From Deltaproteobacteria bacterium (GTDB taxonomy: Bacteria; Desulfobacterota; DSM-4660; Desulfatiglandales; HGW-15): 64,000 bases of DNA. Shown in pieces: positions 35,966 through 43,861 of this stretch. The DNA is taken from assembly GCA_019310485.1 (NCBI GenBank), contig JAFDEF010000001.1, positions 139,289 to 203,288 on the forward strand. Direction: 5' to 3'. The notes under the pieces are model-generated. The model saw only the letters and a program-made list of their open reading frames with translations, was not told the DNA's origin and ran no database searches. Both the position numbers and the translations under genes were made by a program. Within the stretch, counting starts at the first letter, position 1. Every line of letters starts with the position of its first letter.

Positions 35966-36271
35966 TTATTTTATCCATTTCGGCTGCCCTATAACCGGGT
36001 AACCGTCACCGGCAAGCTTTTCCTTGATTTTCTCAAGGCTTGTCTTGGTGTCATCAAAGGTGATGGTGGCTGTGTGCTTTTCAAGATCGGTTTTTGTCTT
36101 AAGCACGCCCTTTACGCTCATTGCAGATAACCTTACCTGCTCTGCAGTATCGGGTCATGCGCACCCCGGCACACGAAGCTCAACAGTTCTTTCAGCAGCA
36201 AGCGCCGGCTGAAGGGCAAGAAATCCCAGGAAAAGAGCCCCTATCAATAGCCAAATTCTGTTCCGTCTCAT
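35966..36271 (-). CDS. Predicted selenocysteine-containing MerP/HMA-type periplasmic protein
   Basis: From the ATG at 36271 (GGAGG in front) the frame gives a signal peptide, MRRNRIWLLIGALFLGFLAL then QPALA-A. It continues ERTVELRVPGCA to a TGA at 36157-36155, and on in frame: PDTAEQVRLSAMSVKGVLKT, KTDLEKHTATITFDDTKTSL, then EKIKEKLAGDGYPVIGQ to a TAA at 35968. That is 101 residues with Sec39. The fold pattern (beta1, metal loop, helix, GV-x-K beta2, ATI-x-FD beta3, LAGDGYPV) is that of heavy-metal-associated domains such as MerP. Sec takes the place of the first Cys of GMxCxxC; the second is Thr, and an extra Cys precedes it (CAU). It would bind a soft metal in the periplasm. It converges on dctM. 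Confidence 0.8.
36122..36157 (-). promoter_or_regulatory. Predicted SECIS hairpin in the MerP-like gene
   Basis: After the UGA (36157-36155), 8 nt lead to a 6-bp stem UGCAGA/UCUGCA (36146-36141 and 36127-36122) enclosing a 13-nt loop containing AGGU. The GGU begins 18 nt after the UGA, close to the position of the loop GGU in E. coli fdhF. The loop is larger than in classical elements, so support is weaker than for the alkyltransferase. Confidence 0.5.
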
Positions 36272-36332
36272 TGAATCCTCCTTATATCATTTATATGAAA
36301 AAAGGAATTTAGGGTTAAGACTGAAGGACGGC

Positions 36333-36584
36333 CCGGGCTCGGTCTCCAAGCCCGGAACCTGCATTCTATGGGTCTGATATAATTGCTACTATGTTACTAT
36401 AAAATAGGCGCGAATTTTCCAAAGTCCAGTAAAATATCGCCTGCTTCTACAAATTCTGCAGAAACAGCCATAGCGCATAAAACCTTTTTATTCGCGTGAA
36501 TTGCCACAGAAAGTTCTTGACTTTTGCCTATTTACCTGGTAAATCTGCATAAAATTTTCTTAACGGAAAGGCGGATCCTTTCCG
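36333..36584 (+). other. Porin upstream region with two hairpins
   Basis: The 410 bp between the MerP-like gene and the porin gene hold CCGGGCT/AGCCCGG (36333-36355) and CGGAAAGG/CCTTTCCG with a 5-nt loop (36564-36584). The second sits just ahead of the leader ORF ribosome binding site and could control its access. A TTGACT near 36517 may be a -35, but I see no convincing -10. Confidence 0.4.
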
Positions 36585-36610
36585 GGAATTCCATAGGGAA
36601 AGGAGGTGGA

Positions 36611-36640
36611 ATGCTTTATATTCACGTTTGTTTTGGTTGA
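36611..36640 (+). CDS. Possible 9-codon leader peptide upstream of the porin gene
   Basis: AAAGGAGGTGG, a full-length match to the anti-Shine-Dalgarno, is followed after 1-2 nt by ATG and the short frame MLYIHVCFG ending in TGA, 41 bp before the porin ATG. Such a strong site on so short a frame suggests a leader peptide or a standby ribosome site controlling porin translation. The spacing from the SD core to the ATG is short, so it may instead just load ribosomes. Confidence 0.35.
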   Translation: MLYIHVCFG

Positions 36641-36681
36641 AGGTCATTTTTTGTTAACTATTTCTTTAGGAGGAAAAAGTT

Positions 36682-37800
36682 ATGCGAAAGTTGATTGTTC
36701 TTCTTGTTGCTGCTGCGTTTTTGGTCGCCATGGGCCTTCCTGCCATGGCTGCTGACAAGTCGGTAACTTTTTACGGTAACGTGCGGATGACCACTGCCAT
36801 TGCTGATTTTGACAAAGAGGCTGCACCTGGCGGTAAGTTCTCCGACAAAGATCTGGACTGGGCGCTCGATGACGGAAACACCCGCTTTGGCGCGAAGTTC
36901 GCGGCAGGCGATATCGCCGGCAACGTGGAAATCAGACCTAGGGACGGCGGCTATGTCAGACACTGGTACGGTTCCTGGAATTTCGGCGCTGGAAAACTTA
37001 TCATAGGCCAGACCTGGACTCCCACTTTCATGCCGGTCACCGGTCAGGCCATGTATGGCGGCCTGCTGGCTTCTTACGGTGATACTATTGGAAGCCTCAG
37101 GCAACCCGGATTGCAGGTTCATTTTCCCATCAAGGCAGTAAACGGGACTTTGAAAGTGGCCGCGCTTACACCTCATGACCCGGGCATTCCCGAGGCTGGC
37201 GGCATTTTTGTTGCTAGTGGGGAGGACACTGACACCAGCATCCCGAAGATGGAGGGAAGCCTCTCCTTTGGCTTTGGTCCGCTCAGCGGAGCTGTTGCTC
37301 TCGGGTACAACACTTACTCAGAGGTCAACACGGCCACGGACAAGGAATATGACATTGACTCCTGGATCGGTATGTTCAAACTCGCGTACTCCGGTGGTCC
37401 ATTCTATGTCAAAGGCCATGTATATAAGGGCCAAAACCTGAAACAATCCGGTTATATTACTGGTTCCGTTTTGACTCCTGAGAACCTTGTAGGAGATACC
37501 CTCGAGGACGTGGATGAGCTCGGCTTTGCTGCGTGTGCAGGCTTCAAGTTCAGTGACAAGCTTGGTTTTGAGGCTGGATATACCCAGGTAAAGGAAGACA
37601 TGGACAGGCCTGCTGGTACGGTCAGTGACGAGGACAAGCGCAAGGCATTCTATCTACAGGCGCCCATCACTCTCGCCAAAGGGGTCAAGATAACACCCGA
37701 GTATGTTGTGCTCGACAATGATCACAAGATTGTTAACGGTACGAGAACTGAACTGGGCAAGCAAACCTACTACGGGATCTACTGGTTCATAGCTTTCTAA
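36682..37800 (+). CDS. Outer-membrane porin-like beta-barrel protein
   Basis: 372 residues. The signal peptide MRKLIVLLVAAAFLVAMGLP is cleaved after AMA-A. The mature part starts KSVTFYGNVRMTTAIADFDK and is rich in alternating aromatic/hydrophobic strands, ending YYGIYWFIAF with a terminal Phe, the outer-membrane assembly signal. A strong TTTAGGAGG precedes the ATG. It is probably an abundant porin; the terminator after it supports monocistronic expression. The closest named family is uncertain. Confidence 0.88.
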   Translation: MRKLIVLLVAAAFLVAMGLPAMAADKSVTFYGNVRMTTAIADFDKEAAPGGKFSDKDLDWALDDGNTRFGAKFAAGDIAGNVEIRPRDGGYVRHWYGSWNFGAGKLIIGQTWTPTFMPVTGQAMYGGLLASYGDTIGSLRQPGLQVHFPIKAVNGTLKVAALTPHDPGIPEAGGIFVASGEDTDTSIPKMEGSLSFGFGPLSGAVALGYNTYSEVNTATDKEYDIDSWIGMFKLAYSGGPFYVKGHVYKGQNLKQSGYITGSVLTPENLVGDTLEDVDELGFAACAGFKFSDKLGFEAGYTQVKEDMDRPAGTVSDEDKRKAFYLQAPITLAKGVKITPEYVVLDNDHKIVNGTRTELGKQTYYGIYWFIAF

Positions 37801-37830
37801 GCTCCTGTATCTCACACTGACAACCAAACC

Positions 37831-37860
37831 GACCCGGGGCAATAAGCTCCGGGTCTTTTT
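37831..37860 (+). terminator. Rho-independent terminator of the porin gene
   Basis: GACCCGGGGC and GCTCCGGGTC form a 10-bp stem with one G-U pair around AATAA, followed by TTTTTC. It lies 30 bp after the porin stop. Confidence 0.9.
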
Positions 37861-37937
37861 CTATCCCTTCATGGGTTGACTTTCGCGCAGCCTTTCCCTA
37901 AATTCAAAAACATATTTCCAGCTTTTAAGGATGAACC

Positions 37938-39491
37938 ATGAAGATTAGATCGTTTCTGAGTCATGCGATATTTTTCTTTCTATTGCTCCCCATCAGTTTC
38001 TTTCCGCGGCCGGGTACTGCTGCTGATAAAAAAGTGGCCCTCCTGCCCTTTGTCATTTACTCGGACAAGCCCAGGGCCTTTCTAGGGCCGGGGCTCAAGA
38101 GCATGTTCATCTCCCGCCTTTCAGGTGAAGGCATTGAGGTAATCGGGGATGAAAAGCTCTCACCTCTTCTGACTGGGGAAGACAGAAAGGGTGTAAGCTC
38201 CAGAAAAAGGGCCGAAGAGCTGGCAATAGCCCTAGGGGCTGATTATGCGATCTTCGGGAGCATTACGAGCATCGGCACAAGTTACAGCCTGGATCTTTCC
38301 ATCCTTGACCTCACAAAGAAAAAGCCAAAACTGACAAAGATCTCTCAGACCATGGAGGAGGATCAGTTCATCCCAAAGCTCGCCGATGTTGTCTACGATT
38401 TCCGGGCCATTATGGCAGGCGTGGATATCCGCGCGCAATGGGCAAGACAGGCTGCCGCGACAAGCAAGAAGCAATCCCCCATGGGCCTCTTTTATAGACC
38501 AGCCGGCCCACAGGACAGGCAGTACCGGCCCTCGGGAAGGGTACGGATAAGAATGGACGTGATGGGATTTGACACAGGAGACTTAAATGGTGACGGCGAG
38601 CCTGAAATCCTTGTCATGGGCCGCAAAAAGCTCCTGATCTACAATAGAAAAGGGAACTCCTTAATTCTAAGGGACACTCTTGAGCACTCCCTTGGCGAGG
38701 ATTTTATCAAAGTGAGTGCAGGTGATGTAAACGGTGATGGAAGTGCGGAAATATACCTTGTAAGCTCCATCGGCTTAAGGGCTCAAAGCAGTGTATGGGA
38801 GTGGTCGGGGAGGTTTAGAAAGGTTCTAAAAATGACCGGTCACTTGCAGGTGGTGAAAGCTCACGGTTTTAAACCCGTCCTGCTGTTCCAGGAGTCCCTG
38901 ATTAATCGTTACTTTAACGGCCGGATCGCCATCATGGTCTATGACGGACCCAGGAAGCTGGCGCGGAAGCGCCTGCTCCCTGAATTCAAAAAAGGGGTCC
39001 AGTTTTATACGCTCACCTTTCCTGAACCTGGAAAAAGAGGCACGGAAGAATACCTGGGCCTGAACCAGAACGCCTATCTTTGTTTATGGGACAGAAACGG
39101 GAGCATCCTGTGGCAAAGCGACAAGGCGGTCGGAGGAACCAACAACGCCATAACCCTCGGAACAACCTTTGACGCCGCTTCCCCCAATATCATCTACTTT
39201 AACAGCAGGATCATTTCCGCCGACATTGATAATGACGGTAAAAAGGAGATTCTTCTTGTAGACAACATCCGCCTGGTTGAGCATCTCCAAACCCTGAGGC
39301 TCATTGTGAAATCCAACCTGGTGGCTTACAGGATGGAAGGGGCCGGCCTTGTTTCCACCTTAAGAACCCCCCAGCTCCCTTACTGTCTCACGGATATCCA
39401 GGTTCAAGACGGGACCCTTTTTCTTGCAGCCCAGAAAGGAGAAATAAAGCTCATGGGGCCCGGTTCCGGCCGGATAATATGGTTTGAGTAA
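37938..39491 (+). CDS. Exported FG-GAP/VCBS-repeat protein
   Basis: 517 residues. A hydrophobic signal peptide (FFFLLLPISFFPRPGTAAD) is followed by a domain of about 150 residues starting KKVALLPFVIYSDKP that resembles TolB-N/CsgG-like lipid or peptide assembly modules. Then come repeats with calcium-binding loops DLNGDGEPE, DVNGDGSAE and DIDNDGKKE, typical of FG-GAP beta-propellers. It is probably periplasmic or outer-membrane associated. A similar architecture is common in deltaproteobacteria, but no function is known. Confidence 0.88.
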   Translation: MKIRSFLSHAIFFFLLLPISFFPRPGTAADKKVALLPFVIYSDKPRAFLGPGLKSMFISRLSGEGIEVIGDEKLSPLLTGEDRKGVSSRKRAEELAIALGADYAIFGSITSIGTSYSLDLSILDLTKKKPKLTKISQTMEEDQFIPKLADVVYDFRAIMAGVDIRAQWARQAAATSKKQSPMGLFYRPAGPQDRQYRPSGRVRIRMDVMGFDTGDLNGDGEPEILVMGRKKLLIYNRKGNSLILRDTLEHSLGEDFIKVSAGDVNGDGSAEIYLVSSIGLRAQSSVWEWSGRFRKVLKMTGHLQVVKAHGFKPVLLFQESLINRYFNGRIAIMVYDGPRKLARKRLLPEFKKGVQFYTLTFPEPGKRGTEEYLGLNQNAYLCLWDRNGSILWQSDKAVGGTNNAITLGTTFDAASPNIIYFNSRIISADIDNDGKKEILLVDNIRLVEHLQTLRLIVKSNLVAYRMEGAGLVSTLRTPQLPYCLTDIQVQDGTLFLAAQKGEIKLMGPGSGRIIWFE

Positions 39492-39506
39492 TCATAAACC
39501 TAAACC

Positions 39507-39761
39507 TTATGTTTTGAGAATGCCGTAGAACTGGCCTGACTTGTCTATCTTATCACCCACACTGCTCCCGCAAACCGCGCAAGTGTATTCGTACTTGTCC
39601 CCTTCAGGCAGGATTAAAAGCAGAGATTTCCTGACCGGCACGGCCCTTCCGCACTTGGGGCAGTAAAGCTCGGTTGCTTCAAACTCATCAAAGTCCGGCT
39701 GCTGCTCCTCCTGTGGCGGCCGACCCCCTGCCTGAACAAAGTCAAATGGCACTCTTTTCAT
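39507..39761 (-). CDS. Small zinc-ribbon protein
   Basis: 84 residues starting MKRVPFDFVQAGG. Two CxxC knuckles, YCPKCGRAVPV and CAVCGSSVGD, with an acidic linker before them, indicate a zinc ribbon. The ATG at 39761 is chosen over an upstream frame that gives a non-homologous basic extension. It is cytoplasmic with unknown function, convergent with the FG-GAP gene. Confidence 0.75.
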   Translation of the reverse strand: MKRVPFDFVQAGGRPPQEEQQPDFDEFEATELYCPKCGRAVPVRKSLLLILPEGDKYEYTCAVCGSSVGDKIDKSGQFYGILKT

Positions 39762-40017
39762 ACGCAAACCCCTCGAACCGGAGATAAGAATTCGGCACCC
39801 GGAAGGCATCCGCCCTCTGGATTCTATCTTCCTGCGTCCTGTTTTTACAAATATAATGCTTTCCATAGGCCGATGCAATGCAGAAAAGACGGCGCCCTCC
39901 CGACAGTCGCATCAGAAAAAGCCTTCTACCCGTTCTTATTGAGCTATTAGGTCAAAAAGAAGGTGACCACAACATATGTGGTGTCACACTTATGGAGCAG
40001 CCCTTATAGTCCGGGAC

Positions 40018-40374
40018 CTATTTATCCAGGATGGTTTTTACCGTGTTCAGCAATTCAAGTAGGTTGAATGGTTTGATGATGCATGCTGCAGCTCCATTTT
40101 CCAGGAGTTCATGCGTGGGTCCCATGCCAGTGACTACGAGGATCGGAGTAGAGGGGTATCTTGTCTTTATTCTTCGTGTTAATTCAAGCCCATCCATCTC
40201 GGGCATCATGTAATCAGTAATAACTAAATCGTACGGCCTATTTTCAACATGGCTCATTGCCTCGACCCCGTTTTCCGCAACATCTATTTCGTACTCATAG
40301 GTCCTCAAAGCCTCGGCCAGCACATTCCTCACAGCTTTTTCATCTTCCGCGATCAGGACTCTTTTCTTACTCAT
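40018..40374 (-). CDS. Single-domain response regulator (CheY-like)
   Basis: 118 residues with only a receiver domain. The acidic pocket is EDE near residues 10-12, the phosphoacceptor Asp is in DLVITDYMMPEMDGLEL, the Thr is in ILVVTGMG, and the Lys is in IIKPFNLLELL. There is no output domain, so it acts through a partner. GGAGG precedes the ATG. No histidine kinase is encoded in the window. Confidence 0.95.
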   Translation of the reverse strand: MSKKRVLIAEDEKAVRNVLAEALRTYEYEIDVAENGVEAMSHVENRPYDLVITDYMMPEMDGLELTRRIKTRYPSTPILVVTGMGPTHELLENGAAACIIKPFNLLELLNTVKTILDK

Positions 40375-40525
40375 TTGATGGCCTCCTTTTTTTGCATACT
40401 ACCAGGAGGATATAAATTGTCAACTCCAAAATACTACTCTCAGTTGTTAGACTTTCCCTGGCTTTTGTGTGATACGAAGTATTTAAGTTTGAAGAAGAGA
40501 ATGCGTTAGGTCAAGGAAGAAGCGA

Positions 40526-40930
40526 TTGATCGATAAAAAGATCGGACTAAGAATCAAGGAGATAAGAAAGGGCTGGGGGCTTTCCCAAATCGAATTGGCT
40601 GAAAGAATAGGAATATCTTTTCAGCAAATTCAGAAATATGAGAAGGGCACCACCAGGATCTCCGTCATGCGCTTGCAGCAAATCTCGGACGCTCTGGGTG
40701 TTCATATTACTGCCTTTTTTGAAGAAGGAGAAAAAACTCCTATGGTTTCAGACTTTGCCCTAAGATACGCTCCCAGCAGGGATTCCGTAAATCTCCCCGG
40801 CGTTGTGCAACCTCTCAACAAAGAAGAGATTACCCTCTTGAAACTTTTTCGCAACACAAGAAATAAAAAGGTAAGGGAAGGAATCATTAAGCAACTGCAA
40901 GGGGTTGTTGAGCTGGGAAACAGGAAATAG
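40526..40930 (+). CDS. XRE-family helix-turn-helix regulator
   Basis: 134 residues. The N-terminal HTH (IGLRIKEIRKGWGLSQIELAERIGISFQQIQKYEKG, about residues 5-40) is followed by RISVMRLQQISDALGV and a helical C-terminal part. The TTG start at 40526 is preceded by AAGGAAGAAG. It is divergent from the response regulator and 56 bp upstream of radC. Confidence 0.93.
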   Translation: MIDKKIGLRIKEIRKGWGLSQIELAERIGISFQQIQKYEKGTTRISVMRLQQISDALGVHITAFFEEGEKTPMVSDFALRYAPSRDSVNLPGVVQPLNKEEITLLKLFRNTRNKKVREGIIKQLQGVVELGNRK

Positions 40931-40986
40931 AGGCATCCCCCCATATAGAATACAACCGAGGTGATAAACTAAATCCGGAAATAATT

Positions 40987-41646
40987 TTGAAGCATATTAA
41001 AGAGATTCCTGATTTTGACAGGCCGAGAGAGAGATTGGCCTCCAAAGGGCCAGAAGCTCTCTCGGACACGGAGTTGCTGGCAGTACTCCTTGGAAGCGGG
41101 ATAAAAGGAAAAGACGTCTTCCAAGTAGCCCATGCAATCCTGCAAAAGCTTGACAGAGATGGAGAAAAGATAAATGTAAAGGCTCTGGTTTCGATAGAAG
41201 GGGTTGGTTTCGCCAGAGCATGCCAGATTGTGGCCTCTTTTGAGCTTGCAAGGAGGAGACTTTTTAAAAAAAGCTTTGTTATTCAAAATGCGGAAGATGC
41301 TTTGCCTCTTATTTCATACATTGCGGACAAAAAGCAGGAATATTTCCTGTGCATATCTTTAAATGGAGCAAATGAGGTTATTAGAAATAGGGTAGTTACT
41401 GTTGGTCTCCTTAATACAAATCAGGTTCATCCCCGAGAGGTGTTTGCGGATGCTATTTCAGATCGCGCGGCCTCTATAATCCTTGCTCACAATCACCCCT
41501 CAGGTGTACTCAAACCCAGCCCCAATGATTTAGCTGCAACGAAACAGCTGGTTGATGCGGGAAAAATCCTTGGAATACCTGTATTGGATCACTTAATTAT
41601 CACAAAGAAAGGTTTCCTGTCATTCAAAGAGATGGGGTTGATATGA
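40987..41646 (+). CDS. radC: RadC-family JAB/MPN-domain protein
   Basis: 219 residues. The N-terminal helix-hairpin-helix region (LSDTELLAVLLGSGIKGKDV) is followed by the metalloprotease-like JAB domain with EVFADAISDRAASIILAHNHPSG and SPNDLAATKQL. The metal ligands HxH...D are intact. RadC proteins often travel with mobile regions. The start is TTG at 40987. Its stop overlaps a short nucleotidyltransferase-like frame (ATGA). Confidence 0.93.
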   Translation: MKHIKEIPDFDRPRERLASKGPEALSDTELLAVLLGSGIKGKDVFQVAHAILQKLDRDGEKINVKALVSIEGVGFARACQIVASFELARRRLFKKSFVIQNAEDALPLISYIADKKQEYFLCISLNGANEVIRNRVVTVGLLNTNQVHPREVFADAISDRAASIILAHNHPSGVLKPSPNDLAATKQLVDAGKILGIPVLDHLIITKKGFLSFKEMGLI

Positions 41647-41765
41647 AACTCGATGAAGTTGTTATGATACTTCAAAAACACCATCCTCTCAGCCAATACG
41701 CCCTCCAAAGCCACCAATCAGATACTGCGTCACAGAAAAGACAAACCACGCCCCGAAACCGATGA
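41643..41765 (+). pseudogene. Truncated nucleotidyltransferase-like gene start
   Basis: The 40-codon frame begins MKLDEVVMILQKHHPL, which resembles the first helix of minimal nucleotidyltransferases (MNT antitoxins). After residue 16 it leaves the family and runs into sequence antisense to the LysE remnant. The natural follow-on (GIFGSYARGE-type motif) is missing. The call rests on 16 residues, so it is tentative. Confidence 0.35.
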
Positions 41766-42162
41766 GGAAAAAGCCACATATTTGGATCATGATCCGGTAG
41801 CTTCTGTCCTTAAAAAGTCTCTTTCCGCGGGTGATTCCAACGGAAATCAGCGCATACCACGTATAATCGGCCAAAATATGGCCCAAAAAAAATACAACAA
41901 CACCCTTGAGACCAAACTTCATGGCGGCCGCCAGGTACCCAAGACCGATGGTGGCCCACCAGAGCGTCCAGTAAGGATTGGAGAGGCTTGCAAGCATTCC
42001 AATCAAAACAGGATGAGCAATTCGCTAGGACTGATTCTCGGCGTTCTGCCTGTTCAAGGATGGGCCCCCTGAACTCCTCACCATGTTTACCCCCATCCAC
42101 ACCAGCATCCCGCCCCCTGCAAGGGCAACGATGCCCATAAAGGGTGGAGACTTAACCCACTT
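41689..42162 (-). pseudogene. LysE-family exporter remnant with in-frame TAG
   Basis: From about 42156 the frame reads KSPPFMGIVALAGGGMLVWM then GVNMVRSS, then after a TAG near 42025 continues HPVLIGMLASLSNPYWTLWW and GHILADYTWYALISVGITRG. This is the middle and C-terminal part of LysE/RhtB transporters. About 70 N-terminal residues, including the usual start, are absent. The missing N-terminus argues for a pseudogene rather than recoding of UAG. Confidence 0.75.
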
Positions 42163-42207
42163 ACCTTCCGGAGTCCGACAGGCATCACTTTCCCACACGC
42201 CTGTCAA

Positions 42208-42484
42208 ATTGAAAGCCGGCTTTTAATGAAAGTGACAAGTCACGACTACTACCTTATGGTGAAATATATCAAAAAGTTTTAAATATCAAAATATCCTCCA
42301 TAAAACAAAAGTCCAAATATATTTCGCACTTTTATTGATTGCACCATAAAGGCGCTTACCCCGTAGGAGTGCCCCGGGCGGGAGCACGGGGTTTACTTCT
42401 TACCCTCAACTATATTGCTCTTGACAGTTACGGTAATAAAATATATCTAAATTTTTCACAATTACATTTAAGGAGCCCGTTCTT
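42208..42484 (+). promoter_or_regulatory. Thioesterase upstream region with promoter at 42421-42449
   Basis: A perfect -35 TTGACA (42421-42426) is followed after 17 bp by TATCTA (42444-42449). AAGGAG lies 9 nt before the GTG start at 42485. A GCACGGGG string of the repeat type seen near 23.85 kb lies at about 42384. The first 150 bp of the gap are AT-rich with nothing recognised. Confidence 0.5.
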
Positions 42485-42919
42485 GTGATTAACCGAGATG
42501 CGCCCTCATTGTTAAAAGAAATGGCAACGAGGGAGCCTTTCTCACGGATGCTGAACCTGAAGGTTCTGGAAATTAGGCCAGGATACGCAAAGGTACAGGC
42601 GGGTGTCGCGCCGAAAATGCTCAATATTCATGGCATCACCCATGGCGGGGCACTCTTTGCCGTGGTTGATGAAGCCTTCGAGCTGGCCTCAAACTCTCAT
42701 GGAACCATTGCGGTTGCGCTTAACATGAACATCACTTTTTTTGCACCCACGGGGCCCGGCGATATACTCACCGCAGAAGCGAAAGAGGTCTTCCGCACAA
42801 ATCGCACGGCCACTTACCAAATCGAAGTTACAACAGATGACGGGAAACGAATTGCCGCATGCCAGGCGTTGGTTTACCGAAAAAAACATCTTTTGCCGGG
42901 CCTGGAAAAAAACGAATAG
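42485..42919 (+). CDS. PaaI-type hotdog thioesterase
   Basis: 144 residues, single hotdog domain. LNIHGITHGGALFAVVDEAFELASNS contains the active-site HGG...D/E pattern of PaaI-type acyl-CoA thioesterases. It hydrolyses aryl- or acyl-CoA and would free CoA when intermediates accumulate. It is transcribed in line with the acyl phosphotransferase and kinase genes, so it may balance the acyl-CoA pool. The start is GTG. Confidence 0.9.
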   Translation: MINRDAPSLLKEMATREPFSRMLNLKVLEIRPGYAKVQAGVAPKMLNIHGITHGGALFAVVDEAFELASNSHGTIAVALNMNITFFAPTGPGDILTAEAKEVFRTNRTATYQIEVTTDDGKRIAACQALVYRKKHLLPGLEKNE

Positions 42920-42964
42920 GGTGAGGGAGATGCAGGACTGAACCTCAATCGGCACCCAATAGCC

Positions 42965-43858
42965 ATGTATAGAAATTTTGATGAAATTGCAGACAGCGCA
43001 AGGATTCTGGGTCCGAGGAGGGCGGCGGTGCTGTTTCCTGATGATCCGGAGGTTATGGAAGCCACAGCCGAGGGCATGAAAGAGGGCCTTATTAGCCCTG
43101 TTCTTGTTGGAGAAAAAAAACATATAGAGGCCACTGCCCAAAATCTCCACTCGCCTCTTGAGGGCGTGGAGGTTGTTGATCAATCGGATCCTCAAAAAGC
43201 GGCAAACCTGTGCATTGATATGGTGATGAGAGGAAAAGCAAGCTTTGTGGTGAAGGGAAAAATCCTGACCACCTATCTCTACAGGGCACTGATTAGGGCA
43301 ACCAGGGAACTGGCCCCTGACCAAGTTCCTTGTACTCTTTGCTTTCACGAGGCACCAAGCGTCAACAAAATCTTTGTTATCACTGATCCCGGGGTAAATA
43401 TTCAGCCGGACTTGGCTACAAAGGAAAAGATCCTGGCTAATGCTGTCCAGGTCTTCCGAGCCCTCGGCTGTAATAATCCCCGGGTAATGGCCCTTGGGGC
43501 CGCATATCTTGACGGCAAGCCTTCTATTGCTGCGTGCCATGCGAAAAGGCTGAGAATCCTGGCCAACGAAGGGCGGTTCGGGAAATGCACCATGGTGGCT
43601 GAGACCAATCTCTTTGATCTCTTTGATGGACACTACGTTCAAGCCGATCTTTTGCCGGATATTTTTATGGTGCCGAATATAGAGGCGGGAAACATTTTGG
43701 TAAAATCCATTGATCACCTTATTGGCGGTATCCGGCAATGTGTCACCGTAGGCGCAGGCCTTATTACCCTCACCCCTTCCCGCTCCGACGGATACGAAGC
43801 TCGCATGGGGAATCTGACACTGGGGATTGTGCTTGCAGAGAGATGCAAGAGGGGATGA
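42965..43858 (+). CDS. ptb: Phosphate acetyl/butyryltransferase
   Basis: 297 residues, PTA/PTB fold without extra domains. It has an N-terminal ARILGPRRAAVLFPDDPEVMEA, GKASFVVKGKILTTYLYRAL, HEAPSVNKIFVITDPGVNIQP and the C-terminal PNIEAGNILVKSIDHL. It converts an acyl-CoA and phosphate to an acyl phosphate, feeding the kinase encoded 0.9 kb downstream for ATP synthesis. The ribosome binding site is weak. Another copy follows immediately. Confidence 0.93.
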   Translation: MYRNFDEIADSARILGPRRAAVLFPDDPEVMEATAEGMKEGLISPVLVGEKKHIEATAQNLHSPLEGVEVVDQSDPQKAANLCIDMVMRGKASFVVKGKILTTYLYRALIRATRELAPDQVPCTLCFHEAPSVNKIFVITDPGVNIQPDLATKEKILANAVQVFRALGCNNPRVMALGAAYLDGKPSIAACHAKRLRILANEGRFGKCTMVAETNLFDLFDGHYVQADLLPDIFMVPNIEAGNILVKSIDHLIGGIRQCVTVGAGLITLTPSRSDGYEARMGNLTLGIVLAERCKRG

Positions 43859-43861
43859 AAA

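Noticed and set aside
41689-42207. Pyrrolysine at the in-frame TAG of the LysE gene
   Set aside because: Some deltaproteobacteria use pyrrolysine, but this gene also lacks its N-terminal 70 residues and has no start, so a nonsense mutation in a pseudogene is simpler.
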